In this document: positions 26,834 to 35,638 of the stretch, in pieces
Layout: every line of letters begins with the position of its first letter
Numbering within the stretch: position 1 is the stretch's first letter
DNA from: Prevotella nigrescens
GTDB lineage: Bacteria > Bacteroidota > Bacteroidia > Bacteroidales > Bacteroidaceae
Reading direction: 5' to 3'
Length of the DNA stretch: 64,000 nt
Assembly (NCBI RefSeq): GCF_031191185.1
Contig: NZ_CP133465.1
Coordinates: 926,001-990,000 of the forward strand
The notes under the pieces: generated by a model
What the model was told of the DNA's origin: nothing
Database searches by the model: none
What the model saw: only the letters and a program-made list of their open reading frames with translations
Translations under genes and position numbers: made by a program

Positions 26834-27676
26834 ATGAAGAAGATAATTGTATTAGGAGTTGCTACAACCTTCTTGCTAAGCAGTTGCGATTCATACATGG
26901 GTAACATCTACGCTGGCGGCTCACTGGGTAGCGTGCTTGGAAGTGCCGTAGGTGGTATTGCAGGAGGAGCGCGAGGCTCTGATATAGGTACAATTGTCGG
27001 AATGGCTGGAGGTGCCGCCGTAGGAGCAGCCATAGATGCCAACGCGAAGAAAAAGGCTAAAGAGGTTGCCTGCGACCGCTATGAACGCTTGCAACAAAAC
27101 GAAGCTGACGGACAAGATTCGTACGGTCAGCAAGAGATAGATGCAGAACAATGCAGCAATCAGCCACAAACTAAAGATGAAAGCGGGTTCGATAGTACGA
27201 ATTCAGGGGACGATAGGCTATACGGTTTCCAAATAGAGGCGGCAGATAGTCTTGCCAGAGAAGATGCGAGACCTATCCGATACTCAAACGAATCAAGCAT
27301 TGAGCGGCTCACGCAATTTACAAGCGAGACGCCAAAGATTGAGATTAGCAACGTAGTTTTCGCTGATAATGACGGCAATAACATCTTGTCGCGCGGTGAA
27401 TTTGGTCAGATTGCATTCGAGATACGTAACAATGGGACACAGGCAATTAGCGATTTGTACCCCACAATAACCGAAGCAACCCACTCGAACCACTTCAGAA
27501 TAAGTCCAACAACACGGATAGACTTACTGAAACCGGGCGAGATTGTAAGATACACGGCAACAATTATTGCCGACAAACGTATAAAAACTGGAGAATATAA
27601 CTTATCCATCGCAATACTCAAGGACAATAAAAGTATTGCAAAAGTGATGGAGCTGCATCTGAGTACACAGAAATAA
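26834..27676 (+). CDS. Glycine-zipper lipoprotein with C-terminal Ig-like domain
   Basis: The 280-residue protein has a lipoprotein signal with lipobox LLSSC (lipidated Cys18). A glycine-zipper stretch follows (GSLGSVLGSAVGGIAGGARGSDIGTIVGMAGGAAVGAA), which can insert in or pack against membranes. Then comes a Gln/Asp-rich linker (~75-160), and from about residue 165 a beta-sandwich region (IEISNVVFADNDGNNILSRGEFGQIAFEIRNNG). That last part resembles CARDB-like bacterial Ig domains. The likely location is the outer membrane, facing the periplasm or outside. Function is unknown. It has its own promoter box and terminator. It is one of several envelope genes in this window and is not in an operon. 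Confidence 0.75.
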   Translation: MKKIIVLGVATTFLLSSCDSYMGNIYAGGSLGSVLGSAVGGIAGGARGSDIGTIVGMAGGAAVGAAIDANAKKKAKEVACDRYERLQQNEADGQDSYGQQEIDAEQCSNQPQTKDESGFDSTNSGDDRLYGFQIEAADSLAREDARPIRYSNESSIERLTQFTSETPKIEISNVVFADNDGNNILSRGEFGQIAFEIRNNGTQAISDLYPTITEATHSNHFRISPTTRIDLLKPGEIVRYTATIIADKRIKTGEYNLSIAILKDNKSIAKVMELHLSTQK

Positions 27677-27786
27677 ACTGACTCGATATCAATATTTGGA
27701 CTATAAAAAGAGAGAAAAAGAAGTATTGAGGATACAAATAGAAAAGGTTCAGAACAACCATTGATTAACTAATGACTCAACTCTGG

Positions 27787-27813
27787 CGCATCGAAAACGA
27801 TGCGTCTTTTTTT
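27787..27813 (+). terminator. Terminator between lipoprotein gene and rlpA
   Basis: CGCATCG-AAAA-CGATGCG (27787-27804) is followed by TCTTTTTTT. It mainly serves the plus-strand gene. Confidence 0.85.
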
Positions 27814-27897
27814 ATTTACTTCCTCGAAACAATATAAAACCAAGAAAAACAATCGGCTGTGTCATGATTGTTTCGGGTTAAATGGCAGTTTGTTGCT

Positions 27898-28590
27898 TCA
27901 ATCAAACCAGCTACTGATACCTTTCTTTATGTTCTTAAAGAAGTCCGTCCAATTCTTTTGATCTGTCTTTTGTGGTATAGGACGTTTACTTTCTACAGGC
28001 TTTTGTGCGGTCTTTACAGGAGTATTTGTTGTTTTGGAGGGTGTTGTAACACGTTTGTTCTTTTTCGGCTGCAAAGATGTCTTAACCTTACGCTCAATGG
28101 TTTTCGGCTTATCTTCTTTGCCCTCTGCCTCCCATTCAGGAATAAATTCGTAGCAGACACCAGCAAAACCATACTCTACTTCAGGCATCTTCAGTCCAAT
28201 TTGTTCTGAAGCATAAGGTATCTCTGTTTCCTTTGGCAATATTTCTACTTTCACGTAAGCCACACCACTGGATATCATACCCAACTCGCGGGCAGCCGCA
28301 TACGACAAGTCTACAATTCGTCCATGAGCGTATGGGCCACGATCAGTAACTCTTACTTCAACCTCTTTGCCGTTTCTGGGGTTTGTAACCTTCAGTCGTG
28401 TCCCGAAAGGCAAAGTCCGATGGGCACAAGTAAAACCGTTACGGTTGTAACGTTCTCCGTTACTCATCTTTCGTCCATGTAGGCTATTACTATAATAAGA
28501 GGCTTTACCGTCCGACTGTGCAGTGCACTTTGTCGAAACAGTAAAGCCCATTATCATTGTTACTAAAAGGAGATTTCCGATTTTATCCAT
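27898..28590 (-). CDS. rlpA: RlpA-like septal ring lytic transglycosylase family protein
   Basis: This 230-residue secreted protein has an N-terminal signal sequence and then a double-psi beta-barrel domain (~30-120). The domain contains GKASYYSNSLHGRKMSNGE, TLPFGTRLKVTNPRNGKEV, RVTDRGPYAHGRIVDLSYAA and GVAYVKVEIL, with the DRGPY motif of RlpA. In other bacteria RlpA cuts glycan strands lacking stem peptides. Here the C-terminal half is a Lys/Thr/Pro-rich basic linker (KPKTIERKVKTSLQPKKNKR...) without a SPOR domain. The last residues (WTDFFKNIKKGISSWFD) form an amphipathic helix. The start lacks a promoter box that I can see. It lies between a terminator and gdhA. Confidence 0.85.
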   Translation of the reverse strand: MDKIGNLLLVTMIMGFTVSTKCTAQSDGKASYYSNSLHGRKMSNGERYNRNGFTCAHRTLPFGTRLKVTNPRNGKEVEVRVTDRGPYAHGRIVDLSYAAARELGMISSGVAYVKVEILPKETEIPYASEQIGLKMPEVEYGFAGVCYEFIPEWEAEGKEDKPKTIERKVKTSLQPKKNKRVTTPSKTTNTPVKTAQKPVESKRPIPQKTDQKNWTDFFKNIKKGISSWFD

Positions 28591-28685
28591 AAAAACAAGT
28601 TTACGTCAGTCCTCTCTTTCTGTAACTGTCTGTTTCCCTTTCCCTACAAAAGGAATGTAGGAAAGGGGAAAGGAGAAGACTTTTA

Positions 28686-30029
28686 TTAAATTACACCTTG
28701 CTCCAACATTGCCTGAGCAACCTTCATGAAGCCAGCGATGTTAGCACCCTTAACGTAGTCAACAGTTCCGTCAGGCTTTTCACCGAACTTAACACATTGC
28801 TCGTGAATGCTTTCCATAATCCACTGTAGTTTTTCGTTTACTTCAGCAGGAGCCCAATTCAGGTGAGCGGCATTCTGTGTCATCTCAAGTCCAGAGGTAG
28901 CTACACCACCAGCATTTACTGCTTTACCAGGAGCAAAGAGTATGCCGTTCTTCTGGAAGTAGTGAATTGCGCCTGGTTGGCAGCCCATGTTAGATACCTC
29001 GCAGCAGCACCAGCAGCCATTAGCAACCAATTCCTTAGCATCGTCTTCGCTGAGTTCGTTCTGGAATGCACATGGTAGAGCGATGTCTACAGGAATGCTC
29101 CATGCCTTCTTGCCTGCTGTAAACTTAGCCTTACCTGGGAACTTGGTAGCCATATCTTCTACCTTGTTGCGGTTAGAGCTACGCATTTCGAGCATGTAAT
29201 CAATCATTTCAGGTGTGATACCGTCAGGAATTTCGCAGACACCGTCAGGTCCAGAGATGGCAACAACCTTACCGCCGAGTTCAGTTGCCTTTGTTGCAGC
29301 ACCCCAAGCTACGTTACCGAAACCTGAAAGTGAAACTTTCTTGCCCTTGATGTCCTTGCCTGCTTTCTTAAGAAGGTGCATTGTAAAGTAGAGAGCACCG
29401 AAACCTGTTGCTTCAGGACGGAAGAATGAGCCACCCCAAGTCAAGCCCTTACCAGTGAGAACACCAGTGTGGTACTGGCGTGTGAGCTTCTGATACATAC
29501 CATTCATATAGCCAATCTCACGACCACCAACACCTACGTCGCCTGCAGGGATATCCTGGTCTGGACCAATATTATGACGAAGCTCGAGCATAAAGGCTTG
29601 GCAGAAACGCATAATTTCTGCGTCTGACTTGCCAACTGGGTCGAAGTCTGAACCACCTTTGCCTCCGCCCATTGGCAAAGTAGTAAGTGCGTTCTTGAAT
29701 GTCTGCTCGAAACCGAGGAATTTCAACATTGAAGGTGTAACAGCCTTGTGGAAACGGAGACCGCCTTTGTACGGACCGATAGCGCTGTTGAACTGTACAC
29801 GATAGCCAAGGTTGGTCTGAACCTTACCCTTATCGTCAATCCATGTAACACGGAATGTAAAGATACGCTCTGGTTCTACCATTCTTTCTACAATCTGGGC
29901 TTTCTCGAACTCAGGGTGTTGGTTGTAAACTTCCTCAATAGATTCGAGGACTTCCTGTACTGCCTGTAAGTACTCTGCTTCTCCTGGGTGCTTTTGCTCC
30001 AGGCTCTGCATAATCTTTTTGACTTCCAT
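28686..30029 (-). CDS. gdhA: NADP-type glutamate dehydrogenase
   Basis: The 447-residue enzyme interconverts 2-oxoglutarate plus ammonia and glutamate; it is the main nitrogen assimilation route in Prevotella and Bacteroides. Family marks include GGLRFHKAVTPSMLKFLGFEQTFKNALT, the catalytic lysine block PMGGGKGGSDFDP, DIPAGDVGVGGREIGYM, and the dinucleotide motif SGFGNVAW. The length and the MEVKKIMQSLEQKHPGE start match the hexameric small GDH class. A clear minus-strand promoter lies 54 bp upstream. The frame also offers ATG at codon 7, but the longer start fits the family. Confidence 0.97.
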   Translation of the reverse strand: MEVKKIMQSLEQKHPGEAEYLQAVQEVLESIEEVYNQHPEFEKAQIVERMVEPERIFTFRVTWIDDKGKVQTNLGYRVQFNSAIGPYKGGLRFHKAVTPSMLKFLGFEQTFKNALTTLPMGGGKGGSDFDPVGKSDAEIMRFCQAFMLELRHNIGPDQDIPAGDVGVGGREIGYMNGMYQKLTRQYHTGVLTGKGLTWGGSFFRPEATGFGALYFTMHLLKKAGKDIKGKKVSLSGFGNVAWGAATKATELGGKVVAISGPDGVCEIPDGITPEMIDYMLEMRSSNRNKVEDMATKFPGKAKFTAGKKAWSIPVDIALPCAFQNELSEDDAKELVANGCWCCCEVSNMGCQPGAIHYFQKNGILFAPGKAVNAGGVATSGLEMTQNAAHLNWAPAEVNEKLQWIMESIHEQCVKFGEKPDGTVDYVKGANIAGFMKVAQAMLEQGVI

Positions 30030-30082
30030 AGTAATTTTTGATAAAACGTTTATGTTAGTATTTCAAATTATCAAATCTACGG

Positions 30083-30114
30083 CAAATGTATTGAATTTAA
30101 ATTAGAGCACCAAA
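30083..30114 (-). promoter_or_regulatory. Promoter of gdhA
   Basis: On the minus strand TTTG (30114-30111), a 20-bp spacer and TACATTTG (30090-30083). A second -7-like box (TAGATTTG, 30079-30072) lies just downstream. The remaining divergent gap to 30369 is AT-rich and unremarkable. Confidence 0.75.
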
Positions 30115-30369
30115 TAAAATTGTGCCTTTTTGCATTCATACTAACATATTTTAAATTCATAATACCTTTATTTCTATATACGTAGAGATAGAAACAAACT
30201 TTAATACTGCCTTTTTGTTACAACAATATTATATATACGTCCATTTTGCTATATATTTATTAGTTTTCCCATTCTATGGTTAAACAACTACTTTTTCGTT
30301 TTACACCATTCATTTTATTGTATAATGTCGTTTCTAAACAGAATATCTCATAGTTAAAATTATTTTGTC

Positions 30370-30377
30370 TATCTTTG
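30370..30377 (+). promoter_or_regulatory. -7 box directly upstream of the MutS-like gene
   Basis: TATCTTTG ends 4 bp before the ATG at 30382. This implies a nearly leaderless transcript for the first ATG, with no clear -33 box. Either this start is right and the mRNA is leaderless, or translation begins further inside. Confidence 0.45.
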
Positions 30378-30381
30378 CAAT

Positions 30382-32187
30382 ATGAATAAGACTCTGAATG
30401 GATTATACAAAAAACGAATTACAGAATTAGTACAAACAATTAGTAGTTTGCGTGCAAAAAGTCGCATATTCGTAATGGCAGAAGTGCTGTCGTTTGCCGT
30501 TTCCATTGGCTTCGTGGTGCTTTTCACGGTTCTCGACGATGCTTCGTGGACATTGGGTGTGGCACTATGCGTACTATTCCTCTATTTCTATATTCGGAAT
30601 TTAGACACAAAGAACGACAGAAAGATTGCCGACGCATCGGCTTTGAAGCTTGTTTACGAAAAGGAAGTAGCCTATCAGACGGGCGACTATACGAAATTTG
30701 ATGCTGGCGAACGCTACCTTCAGCCTACACACCCGTTCACTTTCGACCTTGACGTCTTCGGGCAAGGCTCGCTTTTCCAACGCATCAACCGCACCATATC
30801 TTCGGGCGGAAGCGACTATTTAGCCGAAAGTCTGTCGGGAAAGTGGGAATCTTTGCCTACTGCGGAACTCCTAAAACACATAGAACAACGTGTGGAAGCC
30901 ATCGGCGAACTCGCTGGGAACGAACCTTTCCTGTCGCAGTTCAAGGCACAGGGAGCGGAAAAGCCGATAGATACCGCTGCCGTGAAAGAAGCTTTCGGAA
31001 GCATTCACGCATTGCAGATACCTTCCTACTTCGGCAATCCTACCTTCCGAATACTTCTCTACGCCAACCTTGTGGGCTTTTACCTCAGCATTTTCCTCTC
31101 TATCGGCAACTTCGTGCCTGCGTTCCTTCCGCTCTGGTGGGGCATTTTCAACTTTTTCCTTGCCACATTCTGCACCCACAAGTACATAAAATTGGTGAAC
31201 GAAGCCATATCTAAACTGAAAGACCAAGTGCGCGGCTACGTAAACATGGCGTCGCTGATAGAAAAACAATCGTTTACAGCTGCTCATTTATGCGAGATGA
31301 AAGCCAATTTGTCAGGCGCAATGGCATCGTTCGGACAGTTGGAGCGCATTCTTCAGAAGATAGATAATCGGAGCAACGAAATAGGCATCGTACTTTTCAA
31401 CTGCTTCGGACTATTGGACATAACCATCGTTCGCCACTTCCTGCGTTGGCAACGCACCTACGAACCCATTACCGACCAATGGATTGGCGCATCAAGCGTG
31501 TTCGACGCACTTGTGTCGATGGCGACTTTCCGCCTCAACGAGGACGAAGCGCAAGAGGCAACCATCATCGACAGCAGCGGGGTAAGCTACAAGGCACGCA
31601 GCATTTACCACCCTTTCTTAGGCGAAAAGGCTGTGCGCAACAACTTCGACATACAGAACCACGAGTACTACATTATAACGGGAGCGAACATGGCAGGCAA
31701 GAGTACCTTCCTGCGAACGCTGGGCGTGAACTATATTCTTGCCATGAACGGACTGCCCGTGTTTGCCGAAGAGATGCGCGTTTCGGTGTTCCGCCTCTTC
31801 ACCAATATGCGTACGACCGACGACCTTACGCACGGCATCAGCTATTTCAACGCCGAACTGCTCCGACTGAAGCAACTCATTGCGAGCTTAGATCCCAATG
31901 TTCCGAGCCTAATCATACTCGACGAGATTCTGAAAGGTACAAACTCGTTGGACAAGCTCAACGGTTCGCGCCTGTTCTTGGAGTATATTTCCGAACGAAA
32001 CGTTACGGGCGTCATTGCCACACACGACTTGGAGCTGTCTAAACTCGAAGATGAGAACCCACAACGCTTCCACAACTATTCGTTCGAAATAGAACTTGGA
32101 ACCGACGTTACCTATACATATAAGATAGGTAGAGGCGTCGCACGGAACCAAAATGCCACTTTCTTGCTGAAGCAAATTCTCATCTGA
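30382..32187 (+). CDS. Membrane-associated MutS-like ATPase
   Basis: This 601-residue protein has the MutS C-terminal ATPase domain: Walker A ITGANMAGKSTFLR near 432-445, Walker B SLIILDEILKGTNSLDK near 508-524, and the MutS-typical AFNAELLRLKQL-like stretch (ISYFNAELLRLKQLI) before it. The mismatch-recognition and connector domains of MutS1 are absent. The N-terminal half instead contains hydrophobic segments at about 30-72 and 223-262 that look like four membrane spans. Some MutS-domain middle helices remain (~290-420). Such membrane MutS-like proteins are seen in Bacteroidota and have no settled function. I infer an ABC-type ATPase tethered to the membrane. Its start is uncertain because a promoter box lies 4 bp upstream. 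Confidence 0.85.
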   Translation: MNKTLNGLYKKRITELVQTISSLRAKSRIFVMAEVLSFAVSIGFVVLFTVLDDASWTLGVALCVLFLYFYIRNLDTKNDRKIADASALKLVYEKEVAYQTGDYTKFDAGERYLQPTHPFTFDLDVFGQGSLFQRINRTISSGGSDYLAESLSGKWESLPTAELLKHIEQRVEAIGELAGNEPFLSQFKAQGAEKPIDTAAVKEAFGSIHALQIPSYFGNPTFRILLYANLVGFYLSIFLSIGNFVPAFLPLWWGIFNFFLATFCTHKYIKLVNEAISKLKDQVRGYVNMASLIEKQSFTAAHLCEMKANLSGAMASFGQLERILQKIDNRSNEIGIVLFNCFGLLDITIVRHFLRWQRTYEPITDQWIGASSVFDALVSMATFRLNEDEAQEATIIDSSGVSYKARSIYHPFLGEKAVRNNFDIQNHEYYIITGANMAGKSTFLRTLGVNYILAMNGLPVFAEEMRVSVFRLFTNMRTTDDLTHGISYFNAELLRLKQLIASLDPNVPSLIILDEILKGTNSLDKLNGSRLFLEYISERNVTGVIATHDLELSKLEDENPQRFHNYSFEIELGTDVTYTYKIGRGVARNQNATFLLKQILI

Positions 32188-32324
32188 CGATTTCCAAATT
32201 GACATCTTCTATCTGTGTATAATGCCAATATAAATTCTAAAAAACATCAGGAAACGGCTAATTCAAACATGCAAGTAAGATAATTGCCATAGTATGGTGT
32301 AACGATAAAAATGCTATTTCTTTT

Positions 32325-32439
32325 CAAAAGCATCGCATTCATTTTTCAAGACAACCGTTTTCGGTTACCAAAACAGGCTCTTTTGCGTTGCAAAAGAGCC
32401 TGTTTTGGAATGCTAAACAATGGGTTCTGCAATGTGTTG
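32325..32439. repeat. 22-bp-phased CAAAA-N7-TTTTG array, locus D, with perfect inverted pair
   Basis: Five modules are centred at 32333, 32355, 32377, 32399 and 32421. Modules three and four are CAAAA-CAGGCTC-TTTTG and CAAAA-GAGCCTG-TTTTG, separated by CGTTG. Together they form a perfect 17-bp inverted repeat (32369-32385 with 32391-32407) with a 5-nt loop. The outer modules are degenerate. The array lies between the convergent MutS-like gene and mnmA, in a 480-bp gap that otherwise holds only the mnmA terminator. Confidence 0.75.
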
Positions 32440-32611
32440 AGAACAAGGTAGTTTGCTGACAGGTATTCTTTGAATAAATATTTACGTGTTTCTTGCTTTC
32501 TGTTTCTTCATAAAATAGGTAGTTTCCATCAGTTTTTTATTCGTCTAAGGTATATTTTTATTGGACAAAAAAGTAGGCGCGTCTTTGGTTAATTGCTTTT
32601 TATGACTTGCT

Positions 32612-32655
32612 GAAAATAAAAATTCCACGTTGCGATAAAGGCATTGCAACGTGGA
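32612..32655 (-). terminator. Terminator after mnmA
   Basis: TCCACGTTGC (32624-32633) pairs with GCAACGTGGA (32646-32655). On the minus strand it is followed by ATTTTTATTTT, 15 bp past the mnmA stop. Confidence 0.8.
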
Positions 32656-32670
32656 GTTAAGATAGTATAT

Positions 32671-33801
32671 TTATAGTGTAATCTCTGCCGAACCGAAGCA
32701 GCGGTTGTGGTCTTTGTCGTAGATAACGCAGAACTGACCGGGTGCTACACCGTGTATCTTGTCTTCAGAATGTACGATTGCTTCTGTCGGTTCGCCATCG
32801 TCATTGGCAGGAAGCAACTCCAAATAGCCCTTATGGAACTCCGGCGTATGTCTGATTTTAAAGCAGATGGAAATCTGTCTATACGTTTCGGCATCGCTGC
32901 TGCCTGCTTCGGGGCGGGGCGTTTCGGTGAGCCAATGCAAGCCGTGCACCTTAAAGTCTTTCTTGTACGCCGTTTCGGGGTCGTAGCCGTGGCTGACAAA
33001 CAACACGTTGGCAGCTACGTCTTTCTTCACTACAAACCATGGTCCGCCGCCAAAGCCCAAGCCCTTGCGCTGTCCGATGGTGTGGAACCACAGTCCTTTG
33101 TGCTGTCCTATCTTCCTTCCTGTCTCCAATTCCACCACATCGCCTGCCTGTTCGCCAAGATAGCGGCGCACATACTCGTTGTAGTCGATGTTGCCCAAGA
33201 AGCAAATACCCTGCGAATCCTTACGCTTGGCATTGATAAGGTGTTCGCGTTCGGCTATCTCGCGCACCTCGTTCTTCTCGTAATGTCCTATCGGAAATAT
33301 GGCTTTTCTAAGTTGCCAGTCGTATATCTGTGCCAGAAAGTCGGTCTGGTCCTTCACTGGGTCGGGACTTGTGCAGAGCCATTTCTTTCCGTCAATCCAC
33401 TTGGTCTGTGCATAGTGCCCCGTAGCAATGAGGTCGTAGTCGTGCCCGCACTTCTCGTCGAAGGCACCAAACTTAATAATGCGGTTGCACATGACGTCGG
33501 GATTGGGCGTAAGACCTGCACGCACCTTGTCCATGGTGTACTTCGTTACCTGACTCCAGTACTCCTTATGACAGTCTATCACATTGAATCGGCAGCCATA
33601 ACGCCGTGCCACAGCCGTTGCCATCTCCACGTCTTCTTCCGAATTGCAGTCCCATTCTTCTTTCTCTTCGGGACCGATGCGGATATAAAAGCAGTCGGGG
33701 GTAAGCCCTGACCGTGCAAATTCGTAGACAACGACAGAACTATCGACACCGCCCGAAAGCAGTACCGCAATGCGCTTATCCTTTATTTCATCATAATTCA
33801 T
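32671..33801 (-). CDS. mnmA: tRNA-specific 2-thiouridylase MnmA
   Basis: The 376-residue enzyme thiolates U34 of tRNA-Lys, -Glu and -Gln. The PP-loop SGGVDSS (residues 16-22) binds ATP. The catalytic cysteine pair is present in NPDVMCNRIIKFG and GICFLGNIDY, and the DSQGICFLG segment is typical. The C-terminal beta-barrel includes GLWFHTIGQRKGLGFGGGPWFV. It lies 9 bp downstream of a yitT-like gene on the same strand, and the run probably extends from that gene. Terminator at 32612. Bacteroidota often have two MnmA-type genes; this one carries all expected residues. Confidence 0.95.
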   Translation of the reverse strand: MNYDEIKDKRIAVLLSGGVDSSVVVYEFARSGLTPDCFYIRIGPEEKEEWDCNSEEDVEMATAVARRYGCRFNVIDCHKEYWSQVTKYTMDKVRAGLTPNPDVMCNRIIKFGAFDEKCGHDYDLIATGHYAQTKWIDGKKWLCTSPDPVKDQTDFLAQIYDWQLRKAIFPIGHYEKNEVREIAEREHLINAKRKDSQGICFLGNIDYNEYVRRYLGEQAGDVVELETGRKIGQHKGLWFHTIGQRKGLGFGGGPWFVVKKDVAANVLFVSHGYDPETAYKKDFKVHGLHWLTETPRPEAGSSDAETYRQISICFKIRHTPEFHKGYLELLPANDDGEPTEAIVHSEDKIHGVAPGQFCVIYDKDHNRCFGSAEITL

Positions 33802-33810
33802 ACTGCAAAG

Positions 33811-34737
33811 CTACTGATTTTCATTAACGTTAATAGCATAATTGGAAATCTTTTTGCGGCTTCCTATCTTCATTTTGTCGAACCCAATGCCATAAACGCC
33901 GTTTACAGCACTCTGCGAAACAAAGGCTTCGGGGTCTATCTCGTCGATAACACGGAATATATCTCGGGTTTCGGAACGACGCGCAAGTATGAAAAGCATA
34001 CCCAGTTCCTTGCCCGTATAGAAGCCACGGGCATCGATAAGCGTACAGCCACGCTCCACTTCACTGTTGATGGCATTGCCAATCTCGTCCCATTTTTCGG
34101 AAATAACGAAGAACTGAACCGAGCCACGCATACCATTAACAACATAATCGACTACTCCCGACATAATGAAAAGTGTGATGTAGCCATATATAATGTTCTC
34201 CCAATTGTGCAGAACCAAGTAGCCCGACGTGATAATGACGAGGTCGCAGCCCAAGATAATCTTACCCAGCGATACATCGTGGTGCTTGTTTATCATTGCT
34301 GCAATCACGTCCGAGCCGCCCGTGCTGGCGTTATACTGCAGCGCTATGCCCGTACCAAAGCCTAAAAGCACGCCACCAATAACACTGGCAAGGAAAGGAT
34401 CGTCGGGGAAAAGCACATTGCCTGCCATTGATTTCTGGAAGATGGCACTGGTTAGAGTAAACATTACCACGGCAAAAATGGTTCGGACACAAAACCGCCA
34501 GCCCAAGACTTTGAGTGCTATCAGCAGCAACAATATGTTCAGCACGAAGTAAGTAACCTGCACAGGAATATCTGTGCCCCAGTAAAGCACTGATGAGAAA
34601 CCCGCAATACCGCCGATAGGAATTTTGTGGGGCAATACAAATGCACACCAGCCAAAGCACCCTATGGATATGGCAATGGCAATAATCAGGAAGTTTTTAA
34701 TCTCTCTGAAAATCTGTTTTTGTGTAATCTCGCTCAT
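33811..34737 (-). CDS. YitT family membrane protein (first copy)
   Basis: The 308-residue protein has five to six membrane segments in its first ~190 residues (e.g. NFLIIAIAISIGCFGWCAF, VTYFVLNILLLLIALKVLGW). Its family motifs are PIGGIAGFSSVLYWG and NASTGGSDVIAAMINKHHDVSLG. A soluble DUF2179-type C-terminal domain follows (VQFFVISEKWDEIGNAINSEVERGCTLIDARGFYTGKE). YitT proteins are of unknown transport or signalling function. It is 9 bp upstream of mnmA and likely co-transcribed. A second member of this family is at 59476. Confidence 0.85.
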   Translation of the reverse strand: MSEITQKQIFREIKNFLIIAIAISIGCFGWCAFVLPHKIPIGGIAGFSSVLYWGTDIPVQVTYFVLNILLLLIALKVLGWRFCVRTIFAVVMFTLTSAIFQKSMAGNVLFPDDPFLASVIGGVLLGFGTGIALQYNASTGGSDVIAAMINKHHDVSLGKIILGCDLVIITSGYLVLHNWENIIYGYITLFIMSGVVDYVVNGMRGSVQFFVISEKWDEIGNAINSEVERGCTLIDARGFYTGKELGMLFILARRSETRDIFRVIDEIDPEAFVSQSAVNGVYGIGFDKMKIGSRKKISNYAINVNENQ

Positions 34738-34864
34738 TTTTATGCTTTCATTTATTCTTAATTCATATTGTGTATTAAAATAATGTGTTGGTTCTTTCAG
34801 AATAAAAAGGCACTGCCTGGTTGCAGAAACCGTTTTATCAATCTGTTCTGTTGGCGACTTCGCC

Positions 34865-35518
34865 TTATTCCTCGTATTTTGTTGGGTCTGTCAATCCTGT
34901 TTCACGGAAGGCTTCCTTGCGCTCTATGCAAGTGCCGCACTTGCCACAATGACAATCGCCTCCCTTATAACAGCTCCACGTTTCGGCATAGTTGATGCCG
35001 AGTTTCGTCCCGATGCGCACGATGTCGGCTTTTGTAATGTTGGTAAAAGCTGCTTCTATGCGGGTGTTGTTGAATGTTCCCGCCTGCGTGGCAGCAGTCA
35101 TTGCTTTAATAAATTCAGGGCGACAGTCTGGATAAATGGTGTGATCGCCACCATGGTTGGCAATGTATATGCGGTTGAGATTGTGGCTTTCGGCAATGCC
35201 TGCTGCGATGGCGAGCATGATGCCGTTGCGGAACGGCACAACCGTAGACTTCATATTCTCCTCTTCGTAATGCCCTTCGGGAATTTTGTCCGACCCCTCC
35301 AGGAGCGAACTCTTGAAGTATTGCTGCATAAACTGCAGGGGAATAATAATGTGGCGTATGCCCAAGCGTTGGCAATGCAACGCTGCAAAAGGCAATTCGC
35401 GGCTCGCATGGTTCTGTCCATAGTCGAAAGAGACAGCCAAGGCAATGGTTTCAGCCTTGTCGTACAGGAGCGTAATGGAGTCGAGCCCACCGCTAACGAT
35501 GATGATAGAATCTTTCAT
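34865..35518 (-). CDS. queC: 7-cyano-7-deazaguanine synthase QueC
   Basis: The 217-residue enzyme converts carboxy-deazaguanine to preQ0 in queuosine synthesis, using ATP and ammonia. The PP-loop SGGLDS is at residues 9-14. The four zinc cysteines are in the C-terminal CYKGGDCHCGKCGTC block. DYGQNHASRE and VPFRNGIML are family motifs. It is shorter than the E. coli enzyme but complete. It lies 127 bp upstream of the yitT-like gene and is divergent from pgk. A TAATTTTG-like box (minus strand, 35545-35538) lies 20 bp before the ATG. I saw no preQ1 riboswitch in the short leader. Confidence 0.93.
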   Translation of the reverse strand: MKDSIIIVSGGLDSITLLYDKAETIALAVSFDYGQNHASRELPFAALHCQRLGIRHIIIPLQFMQQYFKSSLLEGSDKIPEGHYEEENMKSTVVPFRNGIMLAIAAGIAESHNLNRIYIANHGGDHTIYPDCRPEFIKAMTAATQAGTFNNTRIEAAFTNITKADIVRIGTKLGINYAETWSCYKGGDCHCGKCGTCIERKEAFRETGLTDPTKYEE

Positions 35519-35565
35519 TTATGTCTGTTTATCGGTGCAAAATTACAAAAAAGATTGCGTATAGT

Positions 35566-35596
35566 TTTCCCGATAAGATATTTTTTCGTATTTTTG
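35566..35596 (+). promoter_or_regulatory. Probable promoter of pgk
   Basis: TATTTTTG (35589-35596) is a good -7 box. TTTC (35566-35569) is a weak -33 match, 19 bp away. Confidence 0.55.
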
Positions 35597-35638
35597 CCGT
35601 AGGAACGTATTCATTATAATAATATAAAAATCAGTCAA

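Noticed and set aside
28637..28666. Possible terminator between gdhA and rlpA
   Set aside because: The CCCTTTCC/GGAAAGGGG stem has a bulge and lacks a U-tract on the minus strand; too weak to list.
32707..33711. Long plus-strand frame inside mnmA
   Set aside because: It is a shadow; mnmA has all catalytic motifs on the other strand.
34949..35602. Plus-strand frame of 217 codons across queC
   Set aside because: Antisense to queC, which has the PP-loop and zinc cysteines; it also runs into the pgk promoter region.
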